From Photobacterium sp. GB-56 (GTDB lineage Bacteria; Pseudomonadota; Gammaproteobacteria; Enterobacterales; Vibrionaceae), in NCBI RefSeq assembly GCF_003026105.1, contig NZ_PYNW01000017.1, forward strand, positions 1-64,000: 64,000 bases of DNA, in the 5' to 3' direction. Below, in pieces: positions 37,418-48,054 of this stretch; position 1 is the first letter of the stretch; each line of letters opens with the position of its first letter. Made by a program: the position numbers and the translations under genes. The notes under the pieces are model-generated. The model did not search any database. It had not been told where the DNA came from and was given only the letters and a program-made list of their open reading frames with translations.

Positions 37418-40400
37418 GTGTCTGATATCCCTAAGATAGTAAAGCGCTTTATTGTACCGGTAGCTTTCGTTACCATTTCTTCTTATTTGCCTGTGGTGAA
37501 TGCGAATACTGTTCGGATTATTGGCCCGTCGAATGAGGATGGATCCTATTCGCAAGCGAGCCGAGGTATTGATACACCTGATCTGCGTTCAATTTCGCAG
37601 TCTAACACTGCACCACTTTCTACTCGTCGTTATGGCCCTACAGGTGAAAAAGAAACCTTGTGGTCAATCGCATCTCGAAATCGTCCTAATGCTTCAGTAT
37701 CTGTATACCAAGTTATCGGTGCTATTTATCACGTTAATCCACAAGCATTTGAAAACAGCAATATTCATGGATTGATCCCTGGTAGTACCTTGGTTATGCC
37801 AACATTAAGCCAGGTTAAGAACGAGAAAGAGAGCTTGATCCGTCGTCAATTAGAAGCGGATAAAAGACGTGCACCCTATATTAAAGCAAAGCCAGCTAGT
37901 CAAAAACGTGTTGTAAAATTAAAGCCTAAGCCTGAAGAACTACAAAAAATACAAGCAGAGCAAGCAGCGAAAAAAGACGTAAAAAGCACACAGCCCGCAG
38001 AGCCAGTTGTAAAGCCTGTGGCGGTAGTTGATGAAACGGCTAACTCAACAACAAATGTTCCAGCAAAAACAATAGAGAAAGCGGTAGCGGTAGCAACAAC
38101 TGCTGCTGTGATTAGTGCAGCGACACCAGCTGAATCAACCGCGATTATTTCTGAAACGCCTAAAACTGAAAACGTTGAAGTTGCTGATGTTGATAATGTA
38201 GAAAATACGGCTATTCCTGCCAAGCCTGAATTATCAGAACAGCAAAAAGCGATGACAGATGAGCAAATGACAAAGCTGGTGGAAAGTAACCACATGCTTC
38301 GTTTACGCTTAGCGGAAATGCAACAAGAAGTTGATGCATTAAAAGATCAAGTTAAAGATAGCGATGATGTACGCCAAGAACTGCTGACTTTCTTAGAGCA
38401 ACAAAAACAACTGCAAAATGCGCCACAACCTGTGACACCACCTACTTCAACCTGGTTTGATTCACTGGCTAATAACCCTTGGGCATTAGCTGCTGCTGGT
38501 ATTATTCCTGGCGGTTTACTTGCTGCATTGTTGGCATTCTTCTTATTGCGTCGTAAAGAAGAAGAGCAAGATGAGGTGAAATCATTAAATGCTCCAGAGG
38601 CTTCAGCTGCTGAAACGGCACCTGTTGTCATCCCTCCTATTGATGGTGATGAGCAAGCTCTTGATACTTCAGATGACCTAGATGACCTGTTTGCGGATGA
38701 TGATCTATTCAATGAGCCTGACTTTACGTTAGATATTGATGATAAGAATGATCCGTCAACTAAAAATGAGAAAGAAGAGGTAAAAGAGTCTGTTACTGAA
38801 TTTAGCGATGACGCTGATACGAAGACTGAATCAGCAGTTGTTAATGATATTGAATTTGATGAAGCTTTTGAAAATAACTTAAGTAGTAGTATTTCAGTTA
38901 AAGGTGATGATGCTATTGGTTTAGAAGACATGGAGCGTGCTCTTGATGAAATGGATAATGAGAGCGAGCCAAGTTCAGATGAAGCCTTAGCGTTAATGTG
39001 GGAGAAATCTCTCAATGAATCAGCGAAAAATGAAGATTCTGAAAATAGTCTCGATGATTTTGATTTATCTCAGGATGACTTTGATCTTAGTGATAATGAC
39101 GATGTTAAGCCATTGCCAGCAGATAACGAAAATGAAGAGTTAGATAACGGCTTGTTAGAGCAATCATTATTAGATGAAATTTTGCAACAAGCAGAAGAGC
39201 AAAGCCAAGACCACGTTACGTCTGAAATTAATGATGAGTCAAAAGATGTTGAAATTAAAACCTCTGAGAATATTGACCAAGATGAATTGGATGCATTATT
39301 TGGTAGCTTTGGTGCTGATTTACCTGAATTAGATCAAACTGTTTCAGATGAACTGACGGATGAAACACAAGATGATGAACGTGTTTTTGAAGAAGGTAGT
39401 ACTGCATTACTTGATGAGTTAGTAGAAGATGATGAATTAAGTAGTGATATTGAACTTGAAGAAGACAGTACCGCATTACTTGATGAGTTGATCTTAGATG
39501 AAGATGAACCGGAACAGTCTGATTCAACGATAGAAGTGGCTGAAGACAGTACAGCATTGCTTGATGAGTTGATCTTAGATGAAGATGAACCGGAACAATC
39601 TGATTCAACGATAGAAGTGGCTGAAGATAGTACTGAATTGCTTGATGAATTATTAAAAGACAATGATGCTGATATCTCATCAAAACAAGATCACATTGCA
39701 ATTGATGAATCCAGTACTGAATTATTAGATGAAATTTTATCTGAGCAGTTAGCAGCAGTCGATGAACAAGATGCTCCTAATAATGAGAATCAACATCTTG
39801 ATGAAATTATCGAATCGCCATCATTCGCTTCTGATCTAGAGCAGAAATCACAGGATGTTATTAATCCTGAAAGTGATGTTGAAAAATATGCTCAACAGGA
39901 AAAAGACATATCTCTTACTGATGAAAGCAATGCTGATACTGTAGAGCCTGATACATTAGGGTCTGAAGTTGTAACTGAATTGCCAAGTGAAGAAGCACCG
40001 AATGATGTTTTCACGTCTGAATTTGTGAGTGACACTCGCGATACGCCATCGAAAGAAGTCCTTGAGTCACAAAATACTGAAGAACTGCAAACCTTATCGC
40101 CAAGTAGTGAACAAAAATTCGATGAGATCTTAGATGATGTTTTAGACGAAGACTTTTATCGTCAATCGCTAGACAGTGATGTTAAGCCATTAACCGTTTC
40201 AGATCTTGAACGTGAACTAGATGAGCAAGATGCATTAGCGAGTCATGTTGCAGCAGAGGCACATGAACCGCTGAATGTAGACGATCTTCCTTCTTTTGAT
40301 GAAGAGGATGCATTAAAAGCATTTGCTGATGATGTGTATGAATCACCACAAGAAGATGCTGTTCATCAAGACGTATTATCACTCGATGATTTACCTGAAT

Positions 40401-41641
40401 TTGATGAACAAGCGGCATTGGATGATCCTGATGCTGAGCCTTTTGACGAAACAGAACTGAATAACGACATTGATGAGCAAATCGCACTTGATAATGTTAT
40501 TCGTCAATTGCAGCAGGCCGCGGAAGCTGCAGATAAGTATTCACCTAAATCTGAATTATCTCCTGAAAATACAGTAGATTTTGTTGCTGAAACCGCTCCT
40601 GAATTACCTGATGAGTCATCGTTACCAGCATCAACGGTTGCTAGTGAAAATGAAGTATCGCCATTTGATACTGCTCAAAGGGATGTTTATCCTTTTGAAA
40701 AACTCGATCCAACGACCATTCCAGAGTTTGATGAAGGTGAAGCGCTGCAAGCCTCATTGGATGAACAACATGAGCTTGAACAATATGAAATTGAACAAGG
40801 TTTACGTTTACCCAATGAAGAGCCTATTGAGGTAACAGAGAAGCCCGTTGTATTAGATCAGTTGGATCAAACCATGGTTGATTCTGCAGGTCTTGATATG
40901 GATGCATTACTGTTTGATGATTCATTAAATGATAATGCAGATAATGAAGGCCCATCTCAGTCAATACAGCCACAAGAGGTTAGTGACAACACGACTGATG
41001 TTGAGACTGAACCATTATTAATGGATGAATTACCCAAACAGCAAGTGGAGCGCTCTGGGCTGGGTTTAGAAGACGGTGAACGTGATGGATTATTAACGCA
41101 AACAGAAGATGAGTTAGAAGCAGATTATACTTTTGACGATGAGATGTCTGATGATGATGCTAAAGTATGGCAAACCTCGGTATCTGAGCCTGAGTTAGCT
41201 CAAGAAGATTGGACACAACAACCGCATTTGGTAAAAGACGACGTGAAGTCTGTTTCGTTAGAGTCTGACTTCTCATTACATACCAATGATCTGGAAAGCG
41301 TAGCAACCAGTGAGTTACTGGCTGAACAATCTATAGCTGAAAAACCATCTTATATTAGTATTGATGAATTAATGAAAGATGACCCATCGCATCAGCAAGT
41401 TGATCCCGATACCAATCCTTTAAATTTAGAGGTAGGGCTTGACGAGTACCCTGATATGTTAGCCAGTATTGGTGACTATGATGTTGATACTAATGGTGAG
41501 TATGCAAGTAAACTTGATTTGGCTAAAGCTTATTTAGAAATGAATGATAGCGAAGGTGCTGTTGGTTTATTAGAGGATATTGCGAAAAATGCTGAACAAG
41601 ATCTTCAAGCAGAAGCCAAAAGATTGCTTTTGAAGCTGTAA
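37418..41641 (+). CDS. hubP: FimV/HubP-type polar landmark protein
   Basis: A 1407-residue inner-membrane protein. The N-terminus has a signal-like helix and a LysM-like peptidoglycan-binding region (about 65-130). A Pro/Ala/Val/Lys-rich periplasmic stretch, a coiled coil (about 275-330) and a single TM (about 354-377, ending RRK) follow. The cytoplasmic part is about 1000 residues long, extremely acidic and repetitive, with a C-terminal FimV domain (last ~50 residues, containing GEYASKLDLAKAYLEM). In Vibrio the orthologue HubP recruits ParA-type ATPases to the pole and controls chromosome origin, flagellum and chemoreceptor placement. It starts at GTG 37418. Neighbours usg and truA match the vibrio hubP position. 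Two 81-bp near-identical repeats lie at 39461-39622. Confidence 0.9.
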   Translation: MSDIPKIVKRFIVPVAFVTISSYLPVVNANTVRIIGPSNEDGSYSQASRGIDTPDLRSISQSNTAPLSTRRYGPTGEKETLWSIASRNRPNASVSVYQVIGAIYHVNPQAFENSNIHGLIPGSTLVMPTLSQVKNEKESLIRRQLEADKRRAPYIKAKPASQKRVVKLKPKPEELQKIQAEQAAKKDVKSTQPAEPVVKPVAVVDETANSTTNVPAKTIEKAVAVATTAAVISAATPAESTAIISETPKTENVEVADVDNVENTAIPAKPELSEQQKAMTDEQMTKLVESNHMLRLRLAEMQQEVDALKDQVKDSDDVRQELLTFLEQQKQLQNAPQPVTPPTSTWFDSLANNPWALAAAGIIPGGLLAALLAFFLLRRKEEEQDEVKSLNAPEASAAETAPVVIPPIDGDEQALDTSDDLDDLFADDDLFNEPDFTLDIDDKNDPSTKNEKEEVKESVTEFSDDADTKTESAVVNDIEFDEAFENNLSSSISVKGDDAIGLEDMERALDEMDNESEPSSDEALALMWEKSLNESAKNEDSENSLDDFDLSQDDFDLSDNDDVKPLPADNENEELDNGLLEQSLLDEILQQAEEQSQDHVTSEINDESKDVEIKTSENIDQDELDALFGSFGADLPELDQTVSDELTDETQDDERVFEEGSTALLDELVEDDELSSDIELEEDSTALLDELILDEDEPEQSDSTIEVAEDSTALLDELILDEDEPEQSDSTIEVAEDSTELLDELLKDNDADISSKQDHIAIDESSTELLDEILSEQLAAVDEQDAPNNENQHLDEIIESPSFASDLEQKSQDVINPESDVEKYAQQEKDISLTDESNADTVEPDTLGSEVVTELPSEEAPNDVFTSEFVSDTRDTPSKEVLESQNTEELQTLSPSSEQKFDEILDDVLDEDFYRQSLDSDVKPLTVSDLERELDEQDALASHVAAEAHEPLNVDDLPSFDEEDALKAFADDVYESPQEDAVHQDVLSLDDLPEFDEQAALDDPDAEPFDETELNNDIDEQIALDNVIRQLQQAAEAADKYSPKSELSPENTVDFVAETAPELPDESSLPASTVASENEVSPFDTAQRDVYPFEKLDPTTIPEFDEGEALQASLDEQHELEQYEIEQGLRLPNEEPIEVTEKPVVLDQLDQTMVDSAGLDMDALLFDDSLNDNADNEGPSQSIQPQEVSDNTTDVETEPLLMDELPKQQVERSGLGLEDGERDGLLTQTEDELEADYTFDDEMSDDDAKVWQTSVSEPELAQEDWTQQPHLVKDDVKSVSLESDFSLHTNDLESVATSELLAEQSIAEKPSYISIDELMKDDPSHQQVDPDTNPLNLEVGLDEYPDMLASIGDYDVDTNGEYASKLDLAKAYLEMNDSEGAVGLLEDIAKNAEQDLQAEAKRLLLKL
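39461..39622 (+). repeat. 81-bp tandem repeat inside hubP (27-residue unit)
   Basis: Two adjacent in-frame 81-bp units (39461-39541, 39542-39622) differ at about three bases. Each encodes an acidic unit containing DSTALLDELILDEDEPEQ. Degenerate copies of the STxLLDEL core flank them at about 39392 and 39623-39740. Confidence 0.9.
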
Positions 41642-41665
41642 CATCACTCTTGTTTAAGATAGAAC

Positions 41666-41702
41666 AAGCACGGTAGAGATAATTCTATCGTGCTTTTTTA
41701 TT
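41666..41702 (+). terminator. Rho-independent terminator after hubP
   Basis: A 13-bp stem (41666-41678 with 41683-41695, two G-T pairs), 4-nt loop, T run. Confidence 0.9.
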
Positions 41703-41837
41703 TTTACTTGCTGCATTATGTTATCCCTATCGCGCTATTCTTTCCCTTATCTTGTGAATTACTTATAATTCGGAACAGTTTCGTAAATTACGTGTTAGTG
41801 GTTTACATAGGTTTGATTAATCGAAGTTGAATAAATT

Positions 41838-42623
41838 ATGCGAATAGCTTTAGGTGTAGAGTACGATGGTGCTAAGTATTATGGCTGGCAACGCCAACGT
41901 GATGTAGATAGCGTACAAGAGCGTTTGGAAAAAGCTCTCTCTAAAGTCGCCAATCAACCAGTAGAAGTCTTCTGTGCTGGACGAACTGATGCTGGCGTTC
42001 ATGGCACGGGGCAGGTTGTTCACTTCGATATTAATATTGATCGCAAAATGGTGGCGTGGACGATGGGCGCTAATGCTCATCTTCCTAAAGATATTGCGGT
42101 ACGTTGGGCGACAGAAGTGAATGAGGATTTTCATGCTCGTTTTACTGCGACAGCACGCCGTTATCGTTACATCATTTTTAATAACGCCTTACGTCCCGCT
42201 ATTTTAGGTAATGGTGTTAGCCATTATCACGGCCATCTTGATGAGAAAAAAATGCATGAGGCTGGTCAGTACTTACTGGGTGAAAATGATTTTACGTCTT
42301 TCCGCGCGGTTCACTGTCAATCTCGAAGCCCATGGCGTAATTTAATGCACCTGAATGTCACTCGCCAAGGCGACTTTGTGATCATTGATATCAAAGCGAA
42401 TGCGTTTGTTCACCATATGGTACGTAACATCACAGGTAGCTTAATTAAAGTCGGCAAAGGTGAAGAAAAACCAGAGTGGATTGAGTGGCTACTTGCGCAA
42501 AAAAATCGCACATTAGCAGGAGCAACAGCCAAAGCTGAAGGCTTGTATTTGGTTGATGTTGATTACCCGAAAGAGCACAATTTACCGCGTGTACCATTAG
42601 GTCCGTTATTCTTAGCTGATTGA
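41838..42623 (+). CDS. truA: tRNA pseudouridine(38-40) synthase
   Basis: Forms pseudouridine at positions 38-40 in the anticodon stem-loop. It is 261 residues, close to the usual 260-270. The N-terminus [19 protein letters not shown] and the catalytic Asp51 in [11 protein letters not shown] are unambiguous, and FVHHMVRNI is the second family motif. It lies between hubP and accD. The dedA gene found between truA and accD in E. coli is missing here. Confidence 0.97.
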   Translation: MRIALGVEYDGAKYYGWQRQRDVDSVQERLEKALSKVANQPVEVFCAGRTDAGVHGTGQVVHFDINIDRKMVAWTMGANAHLPKDIAVRWATEVNEDFHARFTATARRYRYIIFNNALRPAILGNGVSHYHGHLDEKKMHEAGQYLLGENDFTSFRAVHCQSRSPWRNLMHLNVTRQGDFVIIDIKANAFVHHMVRNITGSLIKVGKGEEKPEWIEWLLAQKNRTLAGATAKAEGLYLVDVDYPKEHNLPRVPLGPLFLAD

Positions 42624-42764
42624 GTTACAAGGGTTAGCTTGATAAGGTAGTACCAGTTTTTTATCTACAGATTAGTAAGATTGTGTTTTAATCTCTGATC
42701 GTTATCCAATGAATTTGTATCTTCGGCCATTGACGGCGGAAGCATTAAAGAATAAAGGTCATTC

Positions 42765-43694
42765 ATGAGCTGGCTTGAAAAGATTCTAACTAAAAGCAAC
42801 ATTGTCTCTTCACGAAAAGTGTCGATTCCTGAGGGCGTTTGGACGAAATGTACCTCTTGTGATCAAGTACTGTACCATGCAGATCTTGAGCGCAATCTAG
42901 AGGTGTGCCCTAAGTGTGATCATCACATGCGTATGAAAGCACGTCGTCGTCTTGAAACTTTCTTAGACGCTGATACGCAAGTTGAGATTGCCGCAGAGCT
43001 AGAGCCGCAAGATAAGCTTAAATTCCGCGATTCTAAAAAGTACAAAGATCGTTTGTATAGCGCGCAAAAAGCCACGGGTGAAAAAGATGCATTAATCGCA
43101 ATGAAAGGGGAAGTCTTAGGTTTACCTATTGTTGCATGTGCTTTTGAATTCTCTTTTATGGGCGGTTCAATGGGCTCTGTCGTTGGTGCTAAATTTGTAC
43201 GAGCAGTGGATGCGGCAATTGAAAATAACTGCCCATTGATCTGCTTCTCTGCAAGTGGCGGTGCACGTATGCAAGAAGCGCTGATGTCACTGATGCAAAT
43301 GGCGAAAACCAGTGCGGCGTTAGAGCGTTTATCAGCGAAAGGCTTACCTTTCTTCTCTGTGTTAACCGATCCAACTATGGGTGGGGTATCAGCATCCCTT
43401 GCAATGCTTGGTGACATCAATATTGGTGAACCCAAAGCACTGATCGGTTTTGCAGGTCAACGTGTTATTGAGCAAACCGTACGTGAGAAGCTACCAGAAG
43501 GCTTCCAACGTAGTGAGTTCCTCCTTGAACATGGTGCGATTGATATGATTGTTGATCGCCGTGAAATGCGTCAGCGTGTTGCAGGTCTTGTTGCCAAAAT
43601 GACCAACCAAGCATCACCGTTAGTTGTTTCTGTCGATAGTAAGCCAGAGTCTGTTGAGGCTACTGTCCAAGCTGAAGATTCAGAAAACACCTAA
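42765..43694 (+). CDS. accD: Acetyl-CoA carboxylase carboxyltransferase beta subunit
   Basis: Beta subunit of the carboxyltransferase that, with AccA, transfers CO2 from biotin to acetyl-CoA to give malonyl-CoA for fatty acid synthesis. The N-terminal zinc ribbon has C29-x2-C32 and C48-x2-C51. The crotonase-like core with [10 protein letters not shown] follows. It is 309 residues, close to E. coli AccD (304), with a short acidic tail. It is followed by a terminator and then folC, keeping the accD-folC-dedD-cvpA-purF order of enterobacteria. Confidence 0.97.
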   Translation: MSWLEKILTKSNIVSSRKVSIPEGVWTKCTSCDQVLYHADLERNLEVCPKCDHHMRMKARRRLETFLDADTQVEIAAELEPQDKLKFRDSKKYKDRLYSAQKATGEKDALIAMKGEVLGLPIVACAFEFSFMGGSMGSVVGAKFVRAVDAAIENNCPLICFSASGGARMQEALMSLMQMAKTSAALERLSAKGLPFFSVLTDPTMGGVSASLAMLGDINIGEPKALIGFAGQRVIEQTVREKLPEGFQRSEFLLEHGAIDMIVDRREMRQRVAGLVAKMTNQASPLVVSVDSKPESVEATVQAEDSENT

Positions 43695-43722
43695 TTGATT
43701 ATATTGATTGATGAATATAGAA

Positions 43723-43755
43723 GCCGTTTAGCTAATCGCTAGGCGGTTTTTTTTT
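43723..43755 (+). terminator. Rho-independent terminator after accD
   Basis: A 10-bp stem (43723-43732 with 43738-43747, including G-T pairs) and a run of nine T. Confidence 0.85.
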
Positions 43756-43884
43756 GAGTATGTAATAGCGCTATTGCCATTAACGTGGCGTTTAATCGAA
43801 TTTATATCGTCATAGGTTTAAGTTATTTAAGATTCGATGGTAAATTATGGCTCAAGTGATTTATAAACAAGTGAATGATTTCTC

Positions 43885-45144
43885 ATGTCAGGATTGACTG
43901 CACCACAAGCGACAGCCTCGCTTTCAACATGGCTGAAATATCTTGAGCAATTACATACCAGTGCAATCGATCTTGGATTAGATCGCGTTAAAGCTGTGGG
44001 TGAAAAAGCAAATCTTCTTAAACCTGCGCCTTGTGTTATTACTGTTGCGGGTACTAATGGTAAAGGTTCAACCTGTGCCATGCTAGAAGCTATCTTAATT
44101 GAAGCGGGTTATAAGGTTGGTGTTTATAGCTCTCCTCACCTTGTACGTTATAACGAACGTGTTCGTATCAATAATAAAGAGCTTGACGACGGTGAACATA
44201 GCAAAGCATTTGCAAGCGTTGAAGCAGCGCGTGGTTCTATAAGTTTAAGCTTATTTGAATTTGGTACGCTTGCTGCGTTAACACTATTTAAAACACATAA
44301 AGTGGATGTTGTTGTACTGGAAGTTGGCCTTGGTGGGCGATTAGATGCCACTAATATTGTTGATCATGATGTTAGCGTGATCACCAGTCTTGCAATCGAT
44401 CATGTCGATTGGCTTGGTGATAATATAGACGTAATTGGTTATGAAAAAGCAGGTATTTTCCGCTCAGGTAAACCGGCTATTTGCGGCCAACCTCATCCGC
44501 CAGCAACGGTTCCTGCTCACGCGGATGATATTGGCGCAGAATTACATCAAGTTGGTTATCAATTTGATTATCAAATAGCCGATGACCATTGGAACTGGCA
44601 GTGTGGTGCATTTGATTTATCTCACTTGCCACTGCCTAATTTACCGCTCCCTAATGCAGCCACAGCATTAATGGCTTTAGGAACGGCAGAGCTTGATATC
44701 TCGGAAGAGAATATTATTCAAGGTTTAAGTAAAGCTCAATTACCAGGACGTATGCAGCGTGTGAGTGATGATCCATTGATCATTATGGATGTCGCACATA
44801 ATCCCCATTCTGCCGAGTATTTCGCTCAGCAATTAAACCGAATGAAACAAAAAGAAGGTAAGAAGCATATTCATGCTGTCGTTGCGATGCTTCACGATAA
44901 AGATATCGCGTCGACTATCGCAATGATGAAAGATGTAGTAGATCATTGGTATCCCGCTTCTTTAACGGGCCCAAGAGCGGCGACTGCCGATGAAATATTG
45001 CAGTATTTACCACCAGATTGTATGGGTTTTGATAAGCCAGAGGCTGCATTTGACCAAGCGCTAACACAAGCTAACCGAGATGATATGGTAATCGTCTTTG
45101 GCTCGTTTTACACTGTCGGGCAAATAACGAGTCATTTACGTTAA
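43885..45144 (+). CDS. folC: Dihydrofolate/folylpolyglutamate synthase
   Basis: Adds glutamate to dihydropteroate and extends folate polyglutamate tails, using ATP. It is 419 residues, with the P-loop VAGTNGKGSTCAMLE (about 53-67), the conserved YSSPHL and LEVGLGGRLDATN motifs, and DVAHNP in the C-terminal domain. It is the first gene of a folC-dedD-cvpA-purF string. With folD under a PurR box elsewhere in the window, folate and purine supply appear linked. Confidence 0.96.
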   Translation: MSGLTAPQATASLSTWLKYLEQLHTSAIDLGLDRVKAVGEKANLLKPAPCVITVAGTNGKGSTCAMLEAILIEAGYKVGVYSSPHLVRYNERVRINNKELDDGEHSKAFASVEAARGSISLSLFEFGTLAALTLFKTHKVDVVVLEVGLGGRLDATNIVDHDVSVITSLAIDHVDWLGDNIDVIGYEKAGIFRSGKPAICGQPHPPATVPAHADDIGAELHQVGYQFDYQIADDHWNWQCGAFDLSHLPLPNLPLPNAATALMALGTAELDISEENIIQGLSKAQLPGRMQRVSDDPLIIMDVAHNPHSAEYFAQQLNRMKQKEGKKHIHAVVAMLHDKDIASTIAMMKDVVDHWYPASLTGPRAATADEILQYLPPDCMGFDKPEAAFDQALTQANRDDMVIVFGSFYTVGQITSHLR

Positions 45145-45195
45145 TGAGTGAAAAACACTTTTATTATAAAGTGGTTAAATAGTATAGGAGTCCAT

Positions 45196-45852
45196 GTGGC
45201 TAGCCAATTTCAAAATCGACTGATTGGTACCATTATTTTGGTAACCGTTGGCGTGATTTTTCTTCCTGATCTTTTTGATGGGCAAAAACAGCACTATAAA
45301 GAGCAGTTCGAAAGCATTCCGTTGCAGCCTAAAATGGGTGATCAAAAGGAGTTTACTCAAATACCTAACCCTGAAACGGTAAATTCGGAGCTACCTAAAG
45401 ATCCTGTCACAGTAACAGTGGATAATGGTAAAGATACGGTTTCAACATCATCAGGTGATAATAATGAAACCTATACCGTTGAAGAAGACAAAGCACCTCA
45501 ACCTGAACAGCCTGTTGTGCCCGTTGAGCAACCAAAAACTGTCGTAACACCCCAACCTGTTGTAAAGCCAGAGCCTGCAGTTGTGTCTGAGCAAGGATTA
45601 AAAAATAGTGGCTGGATGATCCAATTAGGTACGTTTGGTAATTTTAAGAATGCCAGCGCACTAGTGGCGAAGCTGCGATTAAATGGTTACCAGGCACATT
45701 TATTACCTAAAGATGCGCAACCGGGTCAGTATGTAAAAGTTGTTGTGGGACCAGATCTTTCAAAAGATAAGCTTTTGGCTAAGATTGATGACTTGAAAAA
45801 ATTAACCGGGTTAAGTGGTAAATTGTATCAATTTAGCCCAATAAAACCTTAA
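45196..45852 (+). CDS. dedD: Septal SPOR-domain protein DedD
   Basis: A cell-division protein with one N-terminal TM helix (about 9-27) and a C-terminal SPOR domain (last ~75 residues) that binds denuded glycan at the septum. I chose the GTG at 45196: it has TAGGAG five bases upstream and gives MASQFQNRLIGT, matching E. coli DedD (MASKFQNRLVGT). A longer in-frame extension overlaps the folC end region and lacks support. A Pro/Val/Glu-rich linker joins the two domains. 218 residues. Confidence 0.93.
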   Translation: MASQFQNRLIGTIILVTVGVIFLPDLFDGQKQHYKEQFESIPLQPKMGDQKEFTQIPNPETVNSELPKDPVTVTVDNGKDTVSTSSGDNNETYTVEEDKAPQPEQPVVPVEQPKTVVTPQPVVKPEPAVVSEQGLKNSGWMIQLGTFGNFKNASALVAKLRLNGYQAHLLPKDAQPGQYVKVVVGPDLSKDKLLAKIDDLKKLTGLSGKLYQFSPIKP

Positions 45853-45866
45853 GTAAACGTTTGCGT
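45851..45866 (+). promoter_or_regulatory. PurR operator upstream of cvpA-purF
   Basis: AAGTAAACGTTTGCGT matches the PurR box consensus ACGCAAACGTTTGCGT at 13 of 16 positions, including the central CG. It overlaps the stop codon of dedD and precedes cvpA, the same location as the PurR site of the E. coli cvpA-purF operon. Confidence 0.88.
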
Positions 45867-45914
45867 CTTCATTTTTTCTGTTAGAATACGCATCAACAAG
45901 ACGAAATACACATG

Positions 45915-46406
45915 ATGATCTGGATTGATTATGTAATTTTAGCCGTGATTGGCTTTTCCGCTTTGGTAAGTTTAATCCGTGGTTTTGTTAAAGAAGCACT
46001 TTCATTAGTTATCTGGTTTACTGCGTTTTTTGTGGCGAGTAATTTCTACCCACAGCTTGCGGTTTACTTTACAAACTTTCATGATGAAATGCTTCGCAAC
46101 GGTAGCGCTATTGCCGTTTTATTTATCGCAACGCTGATTGTTGGCGCGGTAGTTAACTATGTTATTGGTCAGTTAGTACAGAAAACAGGGTTATCTGGTA
46201 CTGATAGAGTTTTGGGCGTAGTTTTTGGTGGGGTTCGCGGCGTGTTAATTGTTGCGGCAGTATTGTTCTTTCTCGATGCCTTTACAGGGTTTGCAAGTGC
46301 TGATTGGTGGAAACAGTCAAAACTCATCCCACAGTTTGGCGTTGTCATTGAATGGTTTTTTTCCTATATCAAACACAGTTCAAGCTTCTTACCTAACATG
46401 AAATAG
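45915..46406 (+). CDS. cvpA: CvpA membrane protein
   Basis: A 163-residue inner-membrane protein with four predicted helices, needed in E. coli for colicin V export and linked to cell-envelope robustness. It matches E. coli CvpA strongly through [37 protein letters not shown] and the C-terminal SSSFLP. ATGs at 45912 and 45915 are both possible; the second gives MIWIDY, like the MVWIDY of E. coli. It is preceded by a PurR box and followed by purF. Confidence 0.95.
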   Translation: MIWIDYVILAVIGFSALVSLIRGFVKEALSLVIWFTAFFVASNFYPQLAVYFTNFHDEMLRNGSAIAVLFIATLIVGAVVNYVIGQLVQKTGLSGTDRVLGVVFGGVRGVLIVAAVLFFLDAFTGFASADWWKQSKLIPQFGVVIEWFFSYIKHSSSFLPNMK

Positions 46407-46420
46407 CGCCAAATTAATAG

Positions 46421-46458
46421 CAGTTACCAAATTTATTCGATTTGGTAACTGTATTTTT
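46421..46458 (+). terminator. Hairpin between cvpA and purF (possible attenuator)
   Basis: A perfect 11-bp stem CAGTTACCAAA (46421-46431) with complement 46441-46451, 9-nt loop, then TATTTTTA. It lies in the short gap before the purF ribosome site. Confidence 0.7.
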
Positions 46459-46480
46459 ATGCACGACGAGGATTTTGGAA

Positions 46481-47998
46481 ATGTGTGGTATTGTTGGAAT
46501 CGTGGGCTCAACCCCGGTAAACCAGTCTATCTATGATGCACTTACTGTGCTGCAACATCGCGGCCAAGATGCTGCGGGTATTTGTACCTTAGAAAGCAAT
46601 CGTTTCCGTCTGCGTAAAGCGAATGGTTTAGTGCGTGATGTCTTTGAAGCTAAACACATGCAACGCTTACAAGGTAATGTAGGTATCGGACACGTGCGTT
46701 ATCCAACTGCGGGTAGCTCTAGTGCATCAGAAGCCCAACCGTTTTATGTTAATTCTCCTTACGGTATTTCACTGGCTCATAATGGTAATTTAACCAACGC
46801 AGCAGATATTCGTGAGACCTTATTTGAGCAAGCTAAACGTCATGTCAATACAACCTCAGATTCTGAGATTTTACTGAATATTCTGGCAAATCAACTTGAG
46901 CATTGTCCAAGTTATCCTATTAGCCCTGAGGAAATTTTTAAAGCAATCAGTGAAGTTCACCGAATTGTAAAAGGTGCGTATGCGGTTGTTGCTATGGTTA
47001 TCGGTCATGGCTTAATTGCATTTCGTGATCCAAATGGTATTCGCCCTTTATGTATTGGTAAGCGTGAAGAACAAGGTAAAGCCGAATACATGGTAGCTTC
47101 AGAATCAGTGGCACTTGATGCGGTTGGTTTTGATTTTGTCCGTGATATTGCGCCTGGTGAAGCCGTTTACATCACTTTTGATGGGCAATTATTTACTCAG
47201 CAATGTGCCGATAATCCACAGTTAAATCCATGTGTATTTGAGTTTGTTTATTTTGCTCGTCCTGATTCATTTATTGATAAAGTCTCTGTTTATGGCGCGC
47301 GTTTAGCGATGGGCACCAAGCTGGGTGAAAAGATTAAACGAGAATGGGCAGATATTGATATCGATGTTGTTATTCCTATTCCAGAAACTTCTTGTGACAG
47401 TGCGCTAGAAATTGCACGTACGTTAGATAAACCTTATCGCCAAGGCTTTGTTAAAAACCGTTATGTGGGCCGTACGTTTATCATGCCAGGACAACAAATG
47501 CGTCGTAAGTCTGTGCGTCGTAAACTCAATGCCATTCGCTCTGAATTTAAAGATAAAAATGTACTGTTAGTCGATGACTCTATTGTTCGTGGTACCACAT
47601 CAGAGCAGATAATCGAAATGGCAAGAGAAGCAGGAGCGAAGAAAGTTTACTTAGCATCAGCAGCACCTGAAATTCGCTTCCCTAATGTCTATGGTATTGA
47701 TATGCCAAGCGCTAATGAGTTAATTGCTCATGGTCGCGAAGTGGATGAAATTTCAAATATTATCGGTGCCGATGGTCTTATTTTCCAAGATTTACAAGAT
47801 TTGGTTGATGCCGTCGCTGAAGGAAACCCTGAAATTAAATTATTTGAAACGTCTGTGTTTAATGGTAATTACGTAACCGGTGATGTGAACCAAAAGTACT
47901 TAGAGTATTTAGATTCACTACGCAGTGATGACTCGAAAAAGCAGCGTGAGATTCAGCAAGATTTAGCTAATTTAGAGTTACATAACGAAGGCATTTAA
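46481..47998 (+). CDS. purF: Amidophosphoribosyltransferase
   Basis: First committed enzyme of purine synthesis, making 5-phosphoribosylamine from PRPP and glutamine. The start at 46481 gives MCGIVGIVG, so that removal of Met exposes the catalytic Cys2; upstream codons would bury it. It is 505 residues, identical in length to E. coli PurF. The glutaminase domain (1-230) is followed by a PRTase domain with [13 protein letters not shown]. It lies in an operon with cvpA under a PurR operator. Confidence 0.98.
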   Translation: MCGIVGIVGSTPVNQSIYDALTVLQHRGQDAAGICTLESNRFRLRKANGLVRDVFEAKHMQRLQGNVGIGHVRYPTAGSSSASEAQPFYVNSPYGISLAHNGNLTNAADIRETLFEQAKRHVNTTSDSEILLNILANQLEHCPSYPISPEEIFKAISEVHRIVKGAYAVVAMVIGHGLIAFRDPNGIRPLCIGKREEQGKAEYMVASESVALDAVGFDFVRDIAPGEAVYITFDGQLFTQQCADNPQLNPCVFEFVYFARPDSFIDKVSVYGARLAMGTKLGEKIKREWADIDIDVVIPIPETSCDSALEIARTLDKPYRQGFVKNRYVGRTFIMPGQQMRRKSVRRKLNAIRSEFKDKNVLLVDDSIVRGTTSEQIIEMAREAGAKKVYLASAAPEIRFPNVYGIDMPSANELIAHGREVDEISNIIGADGLIFQDLQDLVDAVAEGNPEIKLFETSVFNGNYVTGDVNQKYLEYLDSLRSDDSKKQREIQQDLANLELHNEGI

Positions 47999-48025
47999 GT
48001 CTTATATGTGAGCAAATAGAGTTAT

Positions 48026-48054
48026 AAGCCGGAGTGTAAAACTCCGGCTTTTTT
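48026..48054 (+). terminator. Rho-independent terminator after purF
   Basis: A perfect 10-bp stem AAGCCGGAGT (48026-48035) with complement 48041-48050 and T run. Confidence 0.93.

Noticed and set aside
37900-39015. Long antisense frames (131 and 222 codons) opposite hubP
   Set aside because: Ser/Val-rich mirror images of the acidic Glu/Asp coding sequence; no ribosome sites.
39255-39701. Antisense frames opposite the hubP repeats
   Set aside because: Repetitive translation (His/Leu/Gln-rich or Ser-rich) of the repeat on the wrong strand.
39392-39741. CRISPR-like tandem repetition
   Set aside because: Repeats are contiguous, in frame and coding within hubP, without spacers; no cas genes in the window.
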